Positions 1 to 15,601 of a stretch of DNA of 64,000 nucleotides are shown piece by piece. This DNA comes from Eutypella sp. D-1 (taxonomy: Eukaryota; Ascomycota; Sordariomycetes; Xylariales; Diatrypaceae). Positions within the stretch are counted from its first letter, which is position 1, and every line of letters starts with the position of its first letter. A program made the translations under genes and the position numbers. The stretch is from positions 62,001 to 126,000 of the forward strand of contig JAJTTP010000036.1 of assembly GCA_023313575.1 (NCBI GenBank). Direction: 5' to 3'. The notes under the pieces are model-generated. The model worked only from the letters and a program-made list of their open reading frames with translations. It was not told where the DNA came from and did not search any database.

Positions 1-3000
1 AAAATCGATAATAAACAATTTAAATAATAATAAGAAAAAAAAGGATATTATATACTTAAAAGATCCAAAAGATACCAAAATAATAAAAATTAAAACTAAA
101 AACCTACCGACACATTTTACGGAACGGCACCAGGACCTATATCGCTTAATATAATACGAAAAAATAAGTAATAAATTAAATGTTATAATTATAATAAAAT
201 AAGACATTTTAAAAAAAAATATAAAAGATTTAAATAAAATAGAAATTAAAAACTTATACTTAAAAGAAAATAACCTTTTATTAATAAAAAAACGCTCGGA
301 ATAATCCGCCGTATATACTCGGATAATAACATTTATTAATAAAGATTATAAAAAACTAAATAATTAATTTAAGCCGTAATAAAACGATAACATTAATAAT
401 AATAAAATAAATACCTCGATAACGATAAAAAAAAAGCTTTTATAAAAACTTATTTTATAAAAAAGAAAAAAATAAAACGATTAATTAATTGGTTTAAAAA
501 ATAATAAAACTATAAACCATAAAAGATATACGGCATTTATATTAAACAATCTTAATAACGCTTTAAAAAATAACGATTTAAGATTTACTTATAATAACTT
601 CGTAATTAAAACGAGTTTATTAATTAAAAAATCCAAACTCGGACGTTATATTTTTTAAAACATTTTATTAATTATTAAAAATACGAATGTTATTAATATA
701 AGGAACGAAAAATCGGTATCGTTAACCGAATTAAATAAATAATTAAAAAAAGATTTAATTTTTTATAAAAAAAAGGAGACGAAACCGATCGATAATAATA
801 TAAAGAAATTATATATTATATTAATTGAATACCGTATAATTAAAAGTGGTTAAAAAAATATCCTGCCCCGGAAAATATTAAGCATGTTATTATAATAAAT
901 ATACATATTAAACGTTAAAAGCTATAAAGATCCGGAACGAAATTAAATAGTAAAAATACGAAATCCGATATTAAAAAAACAAATTATTAAATACCGATTT
1001 ACACGTTTATAAAAACTTATTAAAAAGGATAACCTTTAATAAAATTAGCCTTAAATACTTTTATAAAAGTTTAGTAATAAAAAAATAACCGTACGTATAA
1101 GAAAAGTTTAATAAAGAAAAACTTTATAACAACTTATATAATGCCGCATAAGTTTACGGTAAAGATTTAAAAAAATAAAACCGCTTATATTAAAACCATA
1201 AAACGGTATTATAAAGTTTAAAAACGTAATACGATATTTATAAGTTATTTTAAAAGCTTAAAAACGATACAGATATATTATAATATAAATAAAGGTTAAA
1301 AATAACTAATATACCGTTATAATAAATAATAAAACCGACAGTAATTATATAACCTTAAAACTATGTAATAAATTACAGCTATTATAAAAAAAGAAATAAT
1401 ATCTTTATAACATAACGGAAACCGAAAGGTATGCTTTTAAATACGACGAAAAGAAAATATTACGGGAAACTGATTAATTCGATATATATATCGAAAAATA
1501 AAAATAAAACGTTATCTTCGATATTATGCTTTTAAAAGGATATAACATAATCTTTAAATAATTATGGCTATATTAATATAATTTATCGATTAATTAAAAA
1601 ACTGGCTAAATAATATTTCCTTATTTTTTAAAAACCGACGATAACTTTAAAAAAAAATCTTAATACTTAACCGAAAATAAGTACGGGTATAAAAACATGA
1701 TAAAAACCTTATTAAAAAAAACATAACGAATTAAAAAAAAAGGATACGAAAAAAGGATTAAATAAATTATTGCATTTATCCGATAATAATTCCGCTTTTT
1801 TAATAATATCTTAAAAAGAAATACGATAATATTATAAATACATAACGTATTATTATAATATTATTAATACGATAAAATATTTTGCGAACAATTTAAAAAA
1901 GGATTATTAAACTGTAATAAATAGAATTACGAGATTATTTTTATAAAAGGAAAAACGCCACGATTTTACAAAATTTATAACCTTAATAAAATCGAACTTA
2001 AGAAATTACGAAAATACCTCGAAAATAAATTAATAAAAGGATATATTCGACGATTAAAATTATTAATAAAATACCTTATTATATTTATACCTAAAAAAAA
2101 CGGTAAATTATAATTAATAATTAACTATTAATAATTAAATAAAATTACTATTAAAAACCGAATACCGTTACTATTTATTATTAAAATAAAGGATTGTTTA
2201 TACGGAATTAAATAGTTTATTACCTTAAACCTTAAAAATAGATATTACTATATTAAAATTAAACCCGGAAACGAATAAAAAACAGCCTTTAAAACGAAAT
2301 ACAGCTTATTTAAATATTTAATTATGCTTTTCGGATTAATTAACGTATTAATATTGTTTTAACACATAATTAACCACGTATTACGAAAATATTTTAATGT
2401 TTTTATTATCTATTATCTTAACGATATTTTTATTTATTTAAAATTAAAGGAATAACATAAAAAGCATATACATAAAGTATTATAAATATTATAAAACGTT
2501 AACTTATTAATAAAACCCGAAAAAAATGTATTTTATATATAAAAAATGGAATTCCTCGGACATATTATTACCTTTAAACATATTAAAATAAACCTTAAAA
2601 AAATCGCAACTATTAAAAACTGGAAAATGCTTGCTAGTAAAAAAGAAATACAGGCCTTTTTTAACTTAATAAATTATTATCGGAAATTTATATAACGATT
2701 TAGATATATTATAATATCTTTTACGGAATTAATAAAAAAAGATAAACGGTTTATATAAATTAATAAAATAAATAAATCTTTTAAAAAGTTAAAAGACGTT
2801 ATTATTAACGAACTAATACTTATTATATATAATCTTAAAAAACCCGTTAAATTAAAAACCGACGCTTCGAATTACGTTTTCGGAATATAAATTAAATAAC
2901 GAAATAAAAAAGGAAAATTACACCTTATTGCATTTTATTTTTATAAACTTATTAAAACCGAACTTAATTATTTAATTTATAATAAAAAATTTCTTATTAT

Positions 3001-5694
3001 CGTTAACGCATTTAAGAAATTTAAATATTACCTTATAAAAAATATGCATTAAGTTAAAATCTATACCGACTATAAAAATATTACATATTTTTTTATTATT
3101 TAAACCTTTAACGGAAAACAGTTATAATACGCCGAATATTTTACGGAATTCGATTACATTATTATTTATAGAAAAAGATTAAAGAACGGATAAATAGATG
3201 TTATTAATAAATAATTTGCTATAAAAGAAAAATATATACTAATTAAGTACGTAATATTCCGATAAACGCTAAAAGGACATTTAAAATAACTTATATAAAT
3301 AGATCGAATAATATAATAATAAATTATTAATAAAAAAATAAATAAAAAAATTATAAATATCACGAAAATTATAAAAATAATTAATATAAAGGATTTATAA
3401 ACATTTTTTATACGGACACCTGAAAAATTATAAACTCCTTAAACGATTATAACGGACCTATATATTTAATAAAATGAAATTAATAATATAACAAATATAG
3501 TAACGATATAATATATATGGGAAAATTAAAATAAAACGACATAAACTTTACGGAAAATTATAACCGTTACCAGTTAATAAACAATTATAAAAGTTTATTA
3601 TATTCGATTTTATTATTAAATTATTAATATTAAAAGATTTAGTAATATATAACGGCTATAACAGCATATTTATAATCGTTAACCGATTTATAAAGTTTTT
3701 TTATTTTATTCCATATAATAAAAACACCGACGTAAAGTAAATGGCATATATTTTTTTATAACATATTATAATAATATACGGCTTTATATTCGAAATTATC
3801 TCCGATAAAGGAATAACATTTATATTAAAATTTTAATAAAATCTTATAATAAAATTAAAACTAAACCCTAAGCTTATAACAGCTTTTAAACCTTAAGTAA
3901 ACGGATAAATAAAACGAATTAATTAAACGTTAAAAACTTACTTTCGATAATATATTAATTATAAGCAAAGTAATTAAGTAAAATGGTTATTTATTATATA
4001 ATTAACTTATAACATAGTTTATTACGAAAATATACGAATAATACTTATTAACGCTAATTTCGGATTTATCCCGGACGTTTACCGAGATGCTTATAAAAAA
4101 GGATTAAATAATATTAAAACCATGTTAATATCGGAATAACTTAAATAATTACATAAAAGAATAAAGGTAAAACTTAAATTCGTACGTTAATAAATAAATA
4201 AATATTATAATTAAAAAAGGTTAAAAGGATTAACTTTTTTAAAAAAAAATATGGTTTATTTAGTTATAAAAAACATTATAATAAAACGACCTAATAAAAA
4301 ACTTAATTATAAATATATCGGACCGTACCCAGTTATTAAGAAAATATCAGAAAATAATTACGAACTGGACTTATTATCAGGAGTTAAGATTTATTTAATT
4401 TTTTACATTTCATAAAAGCAGGATAAAACGATGTTAAAATAAAAACAGATAAATACGAAACAAAGAAAATTTTAAACGTACGAATAAAAAATGGACGAAT
4501 AAAATATAAAGTTAAATAAAAAGGATATAATAACTCCGAAAACATATAAAAACCCGTTAATTATTTAATAAATATTTAACGTTTTTTAAAAACTTTTTAC
4601 TAACGCCGACGGAAACGTTAATAAAAATAACATCTTAATTAAAATTACCCGATATATCTATTTTAAACTAATTAAATTTCGAAATAACCTTAAGATTTAT
4701 TAACGTTTTAATAAATTTTATAAAATATGCATTTTCCGTTTAACGTTTTTCCTTTTTTAACTTTTTTAATTTTTTTAAAAATTAAAAACCACGACGAACC
4801 ATTCTTTTTTTACGATATCGAAAAAACTTCTATAGTTTTCGAAAACGTTAAAAACGCGTAATAACCATATTTATCTCCTTTTAAGAATAAAAAAGTCGTT
4901 TTTTAATTAACGTTTCCTTACGTTTTAAATAATCTTATTTATAAACGATATTTTAAAAAAGATTAATTAAAATCCCCGAGCCATCGTATTACCACTTATA
5001 TAAAATATAATTTTAATAATAAATAAAGCTTTCGGATATTACGTATTACTTTTTACGACGAAAATAAAAGGAATAAAATATAATTTCGAAATTAAAAGAT
5101 AAAATATAAAAAGTAAAAGTTTTATAACCGTCCCGTTAGTTAAAACAGTAACGAGATTTAAAAACATAATTAATTATAATAAAAAGATAAAAAATATAAG
5201 AACGGAAAGAATTTATAAAAAATAAATAAAAGCACGGAAATTAAGTTTTAAAAATAAAAATTTAAAAAAAAGAAAAATTATATTATAACCTGATTAAGCC
5301 AAATAGGGGCTAATAACCTTATTCGTTAACGGTATTACCGGAAGAATAAAAGCGTAAACCAGCCACATTTAATAAGCTATAAAAAAAGTTACATATAGAT
5401 CCGTTATAATCTATAAATTTAAAGGTATTAATTAAATCCGTTACGATTTAAGGATTTAATATAATTACATATTTTAATATTAAGAATAAAGGATATAAAT
5501 AGTATATAATTACATTTATTACTTTTTTTTTAAATAATTCTTAAGCTTATTAATTTATAATATAACTTAGTTATTTAAAGTACCTTTTTTTTTGCTATTA
5601 CCAAATGTGATTATTTATTGCTTAAAACTTTAGTACTCCTATTAACATAAACCCCTTGATTGGACTAATAGTTAGGAATAGACCAGCCGTCACA
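1..5694 (+). mobile_element. Ty3/gypsy chromovirus relic, copy A (left end outside window)
   Basis: This is a RIP-ruined LTR retrotransposon reading rightwards. No open frame survives, but reading through stops shows pol in order: RT with PKKNGKL near 2092-2110, the FGL segment near 2330 and YLND in place of YLDD near 2415; RNase H with TDAS near 2858; an integrase stretch about 3500-4060; the post-integrase GPYPV module near 4320; and a chromodomain about 4453-4561. Position 20 of the window matches about 10455 of copy B, so roughly 1.1 kb (5' LTR and start of gag) lies to the left of the window. A purine run precedes the 3' LTR at 5281. Tryptophan codons have become TAA, as expected for RIP. 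Confidence 0.88.
5281..5694 (+). repeat. 3' LTR of gypsy copy A
   Basis: This 414-bp LTR starts with TATTATAACC (TG altered to TA) and ends CCAGCCGTCACA. It belongs to the same subtype as the inverted solo LTRs at 20284 and 45049 (both 415 bp). It directly follows the internal region of copy A. The 5-bp flank on the right (ATTAT) cannot be tested as a target duplication because the left end of the element is outside the window. Confidence 0.85.
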
Positions 5695-6035
5695 ATTATA
5701 GTTATTTTATTTTAAATCGCCATAATGACTGCCGTCATAAACGCTAATAAAACGGTTATTACGTTTTTCTTAATATTTAATAATTTTAAATTAATCGGTA
5801 ATTTTATTAAAAAAAGCGTTAAAACGTTTTTATTATTATTGTTTATTTTATTAAAATTAAAATTAAGAATTATATGTAATTTATTATTTTACAATATTTA
5901 CTAAATTATATAATAATAATAAAGTTTTTAATACCGTTATTTATAATTTAATATAAATAATAAGTACGTAACGGTTATTAATATTAAAAAGCCGGCCGTT
6001 ATTATTAAAAGGTTTACGGTTATTATAATCAGGCC
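5695..6035. other. AT-rich hypermutated DNA, unidentified
   Basis: There is no reading frame and no recognisable element here. The base composition is the same as in the neighbouring RIP-mutated transposons, and most remaining C residues sit in CpG. Confidence 0.6.
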
Positions 6036-6560
6036 GTAAAAGTTTTAAAACACCCCACCTTTTATATTAAAACTTATATATTTTATAATTTTATATATAA
6101 CCATAATAAGGTTTTAAATTTAAAATTTAAAATGTATTATATTATAATTTATATACTATATATAAAAATAAAATAAAAGTTTATAAAAGCTTAATATATA
6201 ACTTATATAATTACATATTAAAAATGTATATTTTTTATATAAATTAAATAAGTTTTTATGTATTATATTATTAATATACATATATATAATTATAATAAAG
6301 TTTATTTTAAAGTTTTAATAGTATTAAGTTTTAAAATATAAAATATGTAATATATATATTATTTTTATATAATATTAAAATAAATATTATAATTTATACC
6401 GATCTTTTTAAATTTCTTTAAATAATACGTTTTAATAAGCGTTTAAAGTTATATATAATAATATTTTAATTTATTATATTTATATATAAAAGAAGCTAAA
6501 TAATTAAAGTTAAAACATAACTGTTTCAGTGTAAAAGTAAGGGTGTTCCGAAACTTTTAC
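6036..6560. mobile_element. Small TIR element (MITE-like)
   Basis: The two ends are imperfect inverted repeats of about 30 bp. The left end begins GTAAAAGTTTTAAAACACCC at 6036. The right end finishes GGGTGTTCCGAAACTTTTAC at 6560. They differ mainly by transitions, as expected after RIP. The interior (about 460 bp) is AT-rich and non-coding, so this would be a non-autonomous DNA element. A target duplication could not be fixed because the flanks are themselves mutated. Confidence 0.5.
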
Positions 6561-9343
6561 TATGTTATTATAAGTTAATTATTATTATAAAAAGGTCGGT
6601 TATTAATATTACCGGGTTTATTAAAACCGGTTAAATAAATAAATAATTAAAAATATTATTATAAAACATTTATAATTTCGTTTTTATAACGATTTTTTAT
6701 TAATAAAAAATTAAATTACGTTATTTAAAGAAGTAATTATTTATATTATTTTTAAAATCAATTAATCAATAATTAAAAATTAAGACATATTTATTATTAA
6801 CTATTCTTTATTATTTTAATACTCATTTAAATAAATTATTTTAATAATTTTAATTACGGGTTACATATATTTAAAGCTTTAAAATCTTTTTATTTTTAAA
6901 TTAAATCGTATAATAAGCATTATTAAAATCGTACGGTTTTTATAACTTTCGGGGGCGTTATTAAAATGATTTTGTACAGGAAAAAAGCGATTAATTTATA
7001 AAAAAGATTTATAATATCCGTTTATACCCGATAATAAACGGGGATATTCTTTATACCGCCGGGACGATAAAACATTTAAAACCCGTTTAATCTAAATAGG
7101 CTAATAATTTTAATAATTAAATATTAATTAATTTTTAAATTTGTTTATTCAAATGGAAAAATCTTATATATTCCCGGTCCGGGATATTATTTATAATTAT
7201 AAAATTATCTGCTTATATATTTTACAAACTTTTTTTAATTATAATTTTAATAAATTTAAAAATAGGTTTTTGAAAAGATTATTAAAAAATTAAATTATCG
7301 GTTAAATGTTTATAATAAAATTAATTATAAGTTATAAATTAATATTTATAAAAAATAGAATTTTATTAAATAACCAGTATTAAAAGTTTTATATTAAGGT
7401 AAAATTTTAAAATTCCGTTTTATTATTTTAAATTTATTTATAATATTTAAACTTATTATTTATATTTAACGGCTTTAAAAACGTTAATATTTATAATTTT
7501 TATTATTTCAGGTTAAAAATAGCCTTTTAATTAATAATATTTTAATTAAAAATAAAACCGTTTCCGTTATAATTAAAACTTATAATTAAATATTTATTAT
7601 TTGTAATAATTTAATTTTATTATAATATTATTATCGTAATATTTAAAAGATAAAAAATAATAATATCGGTAATACAATATTATCGGCTAATAAATAAAAT
7701 ATTTTAAATAATAAAAATAAAGATATCGGGAATAAAAACGATAAAACAATTAAAAGAGTAACTAGAAATAGTAAAATTTATAATAAATAAATATTTATTA
7801 AAAAGAAAGTATAAAATAAAATATTAAACAAAACTTATATTTAATATATATTTATTATTAAAAAAAGAAAATAGGTAATACAAAGTTAACGAGGAAAATA
7901 TATAATATACCGAAATATTTATAGCTATCTTTCAGGCTAATTTTTATTTATTATGAAATAATTTTAAATACCCGTATTTATTAAGGGGTATCATTTTATA
8001 AAGATATGCATTTTAATATTTAATAACGGTATAACGATTACCTATTTTTATTTATAAAATATATTTTTTATTATAATTTAAAAAGGTATTTATATTATAA
8101 CCGGGATAAAGTTAAATTTTTATTATTATTTTCAAATAAATATTATATCAATTTAATAATTTAAACATATTTTAAATAAATAATTATTTAAAATATTATT
8201 AATTATATTAAATATTTTAACCTTTGTACCGAATTAAGTATTTAATTATTAAATAACTTTACCGATTTAACTATTTAATAAAAGGTTTTTCGATTCTATA
8301 AAATATTTATTTTTTATTATTATTTTTAATAAACATTTACCCCGGGTTTAATTATTATTATTTATAAAGGTTTAATTTTTAAAACGGTTTTATAAATTAA
8401 ATAACCGATATTATTTAATAAATACGTTAATATTTTAAGAAATTTAATTTATAAGCTTATTTACCGATGTTTCGGAAAACGGTTAATAATTTATCACGTT
8501 ATTAAAAATAAATATAAATAATAACGGTTTAAAATTTAAAATTACTTTATTAAATAACCGGTTTAAAACGTTTACATAAATATTATTTAAATTATATTAT
8601 AAAATTAAACTAATATTAATTTAAAATTTATCCGACAAAAAAGCGTAATAATGTAATATTATTTTAATATTTTAATTCCGTTATTTAGTATAATTATTTA
8701 ATTATAAATAAAAGGTAATTATAAACTTAGGTTTTATATTAAAATAATAAAATAAAAACTACTTTAATTAAATAATAAAAGAATATGTAAAATAATAACG
8801 GTTTATTTTTTTATCATATATTTAATATTTCTGGGTATTAAAATATTTATTTTAAAAGATTTATATATTATAATAAAAACGGCGTTATATACGTTATAAC
8901 CGGGCATTTTTTAAACAGCATTTTTAAAAAGGTATAAAACAAAGTTAATAATAAAATATCGGCTTTATTATAATAAGTTATAAATTTTTTAATTAACATT
9001 TCCGATCGATATAATTTATTCAATATTATAAATAATAAGTTAAATAATTTTAAATATATTTTATAAAATTACGCATATAAAAGCTATTTAAATACCGTAT
9101 TATATAAGTTTTACCGAAATAATACCGTTTATTATAAATATTATAAAATAAATTTTATATTTACAGGGTTAATATAATAAAATATATTTCAATATTATTA
9201 ATTTAATATAAAGATTATTATTATATTCGAATCGAAAATCTTTTTAAAAAAGGGTTTTAATAATTAAAACTTATTAATTTACGAATAAGAATTATTTTTA
9301 ATCGTATTAACTATCCGTAAATATGTAAAGGTTTTAATAAAAA
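6561..9343. other. AT-rich hypermutated DNA, unidentified
   Basis: This is 2.8 kb without an open frame or recognisable transposon motif. The composition indicates heavily RIP-mutated repeat DNA that served as the target for gypsy copy B. Confidence 0.6.
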
Positions 9344-9348
9344 CGCCG

Positions 9349-9776
9349 TGTTATAACCTGGGTAGGTCATTAGGCCTAAATAGGATTGGCATAAACAATC
9401 CTAACCATGGCACTGGAAAAAATAGCCACAATAAGATAAACCATATTTGGGTCACGTAATAAGGAAGATAACTAAGATAACTAGTTATCCCAATAATCCA
9501 GGATAGCTGGGATAACCAGCTATCTTAACGATTTAATATTTAATATCATATTCCGGTATTAAGAATAAAGGATATAAATAGTATATAATTACGCTTATTA
9601 TTATTTCTTTTAAATAATTTTTAAATTTATTAATTTCTAATATAATTTAGTTATTTAAAGCACTTTTTCTTTTACTATTACTAAACGTAATTGTATATTA
9701 TTTAAAACCTTTAATATTTTTATTAATATAAACCTTTTCGACCGGATTAATAATTAAAAATAAACCGGCCGTTATA
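9349..9776 (+). repeat. 5' LTR of gypsy copy B
   Basis: This 428-bp LTR begins TGTTATAACC and ends GGCCGTTATA. It is exactly the same length as the 3' partner at 15602-16029, and the differences are mainly transitions. It contains a duplicated, self-complementary segment (about 9480-9530, CCAGGATAGCTGGGATAACC type) that is also seen in the solo LTR at 22691. Confidence 0.9.
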
Positions 9777-12700
9777 CGTTATAAACTTTTATTTAATAAT
9801 GTTATTAACTTTAAATAATATCCGATATTATATTTTTTTTATGTTAAAACTTTTAATAAATTATTAACTTTTTATTTAAACGGATCGAATAAATCGAATA
9901 AATAGCGATTATAACCGTAACTTAAAAGATTATACCCGTTAAATTTAAGCTTAAAATATTTAAACCTTATAATAGTATTACCCCCGTATAGCCTTTTTTT
10001 ATTATAACCGTAATTTATTTATATTAATAACGTTATATAATAATTATAAAGGTTAATAAGATTTTTAATATTACGTTATGTTTTACCGGAAAGATAATTT
10101 AATAGTTTAAATTTATTTTATATACTTTCGAAAAAGTAAAAAAGAAAAAAAGAATTACGGAAATTAAACGCTTTTTTAAAAGGTATAAAGATTTCGTAAA
10201 AAAAGTAAAAGCTAATTACGGAAACCCGGATAAAGCCGGAGCCGTTACGTAATAACTTCTAAATTTTAAATAAAAAGGAATAATTTATACGTATATTGCG
10301 TAATTTAAATAGCTTACTGTTAAAACAAATTAAATCGATAATCAATTCTTTATGAAAATATTTTATTAAGGATTTAAAAATTTAATTAAGAATAAAATTA
10401 TTATATAAAATAAATTAAATGCTTTTAATAAATTCGTTACTTTAATAATTAAAATTAATAATAAATAATTTAAACGATTAAAAAAAAGGATATTATATAT
10501 TTAAAGGATTTAAAGGATATTAAAATAATAAAAATTAAAATTAAAGATTTACCGATATATTTTACGGGACGGTATTAAAACTTATAACGCTTAATATAAT
10601 ATAAACGGGTAAACGATATATTAAATATTATAAATGCGGTAAAATAGGATATTTTAAAAAATAATATAAAAGATTTAAATAAAATAAGGATTAAAAACTT
10701 ATACCTGTAAGAAAATAATTTCTTACTGGTAAAAAAACGTTTAAAATAATCCGCCGCATATATTAGGATAATAACATTTATTAATAAAGGTTATAAAAAA
10801 TTAAATAATTAATTTAACCCGTATCAAAACGATACCGTTAATAATAATAATATAAATATCTCGATAACGATAAAAAAAGAACTTTTATAAAAACCTATTT
10901 CGTAAAAGAAGAAAAAATAAAACAATTAATTAATTAATTTAAAAAATAATAAAATTATAAACTATAAGAAATATACGATATTGACGTTAAACGATTTTAA
11001 TAACGTTTTAAAAAATAACGATTTAAAATTTACTTATAATAATTTCGTAATTAAAATAAGTTTATTAATTAAAAAATTTAAACGCGGACGCTATATTTTT
11101 TAAAACATTTTATTAATTACCGAAAATATAAATATTTTTAATATAAAGAACGAAACATTAATATTATTAACCGAATTAAATAAATAATTAAAAAAGGATT
11201 CGATTTTTTATAATAAAGAAAAGACGAAACTGATCGACGATGGTATAAAAAAATTACACATTATACTAATTACGTACCGTATAATTAAAAATAATTAAAA
11301 AAGATATCCTATTTTGCAGGATATTAAATATTAAAAGCTATAAAGATCCGGAACGAGATTAAATAATAAAAATACGAAATCCGATATTAAAAAAATAAGT
11401 TATTAAACGCCGATTTATATATTTATAAAAATTTATTAAAAAGCATAACCTTTAATAAAATTAGTTTTAAATACTTTTATAAAAAATTAGTAATAAAAGA
11501 ATAACTATATATATAAAAAGAATTTAATAAGGAAAAACGTTACGATAACCCGTATAATACCGTATAAGTTTACGGTAAGGATTTAAAAAAGTAAAGCCGT
11601 TTATATTAAGGCTATAAAACGGGATTATAAAGCTTAAAAACGTAATATAATATTTATAAATTATTTTAAAAGTTTAAAAACGATACGGATATATTATAAT
11701 ACGAATAAAAGTTAAAAATAATTAATATACCGTTATAATAAATAACGGAACCGAAAGTAATTATATAATTTGAAAATTATGTAATAAGTTATAACTATTA
11801 TAAAAAAAGAAATAATATTTGTATAATATATTAAAAGCCGAAAATTATATTTTTTAATATAACGAAAAAAAAGTATTATAAAAAACCGATTAACTTAACG
11901 GATATCTCGAAAAATAAAAATAAAACGTTATTTTTAATATTATGCTTTTAAAAGGATCCGATATAATCCTTAAGTAATTATAATTATATTAATATAATTT
12001 ATTAATTAATTAAAAAACTGGTTAAATAATATTTCCTTATTTTTTAAGGACCGATAATAAATACGGGCATAAAAATATAATAAAAGCTTTATTAAAAGGA
12101 ATATAACGAATTAAAAAAAAGGATATAAAAAAAGGATTAAATAAATTATTACATTTATCCGATAACGATTCCGTTTTCTTAACAGCATTTTAAAAAAAGA
12201 AATAACTATAATATTATAAATACGATAAAATATTTCGTAATAATTTAAAAAGAAATTATTATAATATAGGGAATAAAATTATAAAATTATCTTTATAAAA
12301 GGAAAAACGTTCCGATTTTATAAAATCTATAACTTTAACGAAATTAAACTTAAAAAGTTACGGGAATATTTTAAAAATAAATTAATAAAAGGATATATTT
12401 AACGATTAAAACTATTAGCCGGATATCCGATTATGTTTATATTAAAAAAAACGGTAAATTACGATTAATAATCGATTACTAATAATTAAACGAAATTATT
12501 ATAAAAAACCGGATACCGTTATTATTCATTATTAAAATATAAAACCGTTTATACGGAATTAAATAGTTTATTACCATAAACCTTAAGGATAAATATTATT
12601 ATATTAAGATTAAACCCGGAAACGAATAAAAATAGCTTTTAAGATAAAATACGGCTTATTTAAATATTTAGTTATATTTTGTAAATTAATTAACGCATTA

Positions 12701-15601
12701 ATATTATTTTAACGTATAATTAACCACGTTTTATAAAAATATTTTAATATTTTCGTTATTTATTATTTTAACGATATCTTTATTTATTTAAATTTAAAGA
12801 AATAATATAATGAATATGTATATAAAATATTATAAACGTTATAAAACGATAATTTATTAATAAAACGCGAAAAACATATATTTTATATATAAAAAATAAA
12901 ATTCCGTAAATATATTATTACCCCGAATATATTAAAATAAACCTTAAAAAGATTACGATTATTAAAAATTAAAAAGTATTTATTAATATAAAGGAAATAT
13001 AGGTTTTTCTTGGTTTAATAAATTATTATCGGAAATTTATATAACGATTTAAATATATTATAATACCTTTTACGGAATTAATAAAAAAAAAATAAACAGT
13101 TTTTATAAACTGATAAAGTAAATAAACTTTTTTAAAAATTAAAACATATTATTATTAATAAATTAATACTTATTATATACGATTTTAAAAAACCTGTTAA
13201 ATTAAAAACCGACGTTTCGGATTACGCTTTCGGAGCATAAATTAAATAATGAAATAAAAAAGAAATTATACCTTATCGCACTTTATTTTTACAAACTTAT
13301 TAAAACCGAATTTAATTATTTAATTTACGATAAAGAATTTTTTATTATTATTAACGCATTTAAAAAATTTAAACATTACTTTATAAAAAATATGCATTAA
13401 ATTAAGGTTTATACCAATTAAAAAAGAATTACATATTCTTTTATTATTTAAACCTTTAACGGAAAACAGTTACGATATGCCGAATATTTTACGGAATTCA
13501 ATTATATTATTATTTATAAAAGAAATTAAAAAACGGATAAGCAAATATTATTAATAAATAACCTGTTATAAAAAGAAAGTACATATTAATTAAATATGCT
13601 GTATTCCGATAAACGTTAAAAAAACACTTAAAATAACGATAAATTATTATTATTAAAATTATTTAAAATAACTTATATAAATAAATCGAATAACATAATA
13701 ACGAATTATTTATAAAAAAAAATAAAAAAGTTATAAATAGTGTAGAAATTGCAGGAATAATTAATATAAATAATTTACGAATGTCTTTTATACGGATATT
13801 TAAAAGATTATAAAATTTTTAAACGATTATAACGGATTTACGTATTCGATAAAATAAAAATAATAATATAGCAAATACGACGATAATATAATATATATGA
13901 AAAAATTAAAATAAAACGATATAAACTTTATAAAACATCATAACCATTATTAATTAATAAATAATTATAAAAATTTATTATATTTAATTTTATTATTAAA
14001 TTACCGATATTAAAAGGTTTAACGATACGTAACGGTTATAATAATATATTTATAATCGTTAACCGATTTATAAAGTTTTTTTATTTTATCCTATATAACG
14101 AAAACACCGACATAAAGCAAATGGTATATATTTTTTTACGATATATTATAATAATATACGGCTTTATATTCGAAATTATTTCCGATAAAAGAATAATATT
14201 TATATCGAAATTTTGGCAAAATCTTATAATAGAATTAAGGCTAAACCTTAAACTTATAACAGTTTTTAAACCTTAAATAAACGGATAAATAAAACGAATT
14301 AATTAAATATTAAAAACCTACTTTCGATAATATATTAATTATAATCAAAATAATTAAATTAAATAATTATTTATTACATAATTAATTTATAACATAACCT
14401 ATTATAAAAATATATAAATAATACTTATTAACGTTAATTTCGGATTTATTTTAAACGTTTATTAAAACGTTTATTAAATTTATACGTTAATAAATAAGCA
14501 GATATTATAATTAAAAAAGGTTAAAAAATTAATGTTTTCGGAAGGAGATATAGTTTATTTAATTATATAAAATATTACGATAAGATAACCCAGTAAAAAC
14601 CTTAATTATAAATATATCGGACTGTACCCAGTTATTAAAAGAATATTAAAAAATAATTACGAATTAAATTTATTAATAAAAATTAAAATCTATTTAACTT
14701 TTTATATTTCCTTATTTAAAAACTTAACGGATATAAACGCTATAAAAATATAACAAAATAATATCGAAATAAAAGCAAATAAATACGAAGTAAAAAAGAT
14801 TTTAAATATACGGATAAAAATGGACGGATAAAACATAAAGTTAAATAAAAAGGATATAATAACTCCGAAAATATATAAAAACCTGTTAATTATTTAATAA
14901 ACGCTTAATACTTTTTAAAAGCTTTTTATTAACGTTAACGAAAACGTTAATAAAAATAATATCCTAATTAAAATTACCCGATACATTTATCTTAAACTAA
15001 TTAAAATCCGAAATAACCTTAAAATTTATAAACATTTTAACGGACCCCGTAAAACGCGTATTTTCCGCCTAACGCTTTTTTTTCTTTAACTTTTTTAAGT
15101 TATCGATATTATAAAATACCGTTTTTATTATTTTTTTATACCATATACACTTTTAATAACGAAAACGGTAAAATCTTATATTAACCGTATTAACTTTCTT
15201 TTTTATAACCTTAAGTTTTAACTTTAATTTTCGATATTAAAATATAACATTTTATAATTATTCCGGACTAAACCCAGATACGTTATATTAACTCCGGTTA
15301 TAATAAATATATAATAAATAACGGGAGAAGTTTAAAAAAACCTTACATTTTAATTAATAACTTTCGTAATAAGAATAAAGTATTATATTAACCGGATCGG
15401 ATAATAAAACTGCTGCAAAAAAGAAATCGAGTTAAAAGATTTTGCGTTAAAATAAAAAGATTACGCGCTTAAAAATCGATTTATTAACACGATTAAATAT
15501 AATAAAAAAGATATAAAATAAAAACGAAACAAATACTTATAATAAAAAAGGAATAAAAATAATAAGTTTTAAAAATAATAACCTTAAAAAGGGAAAAATC
15601 G

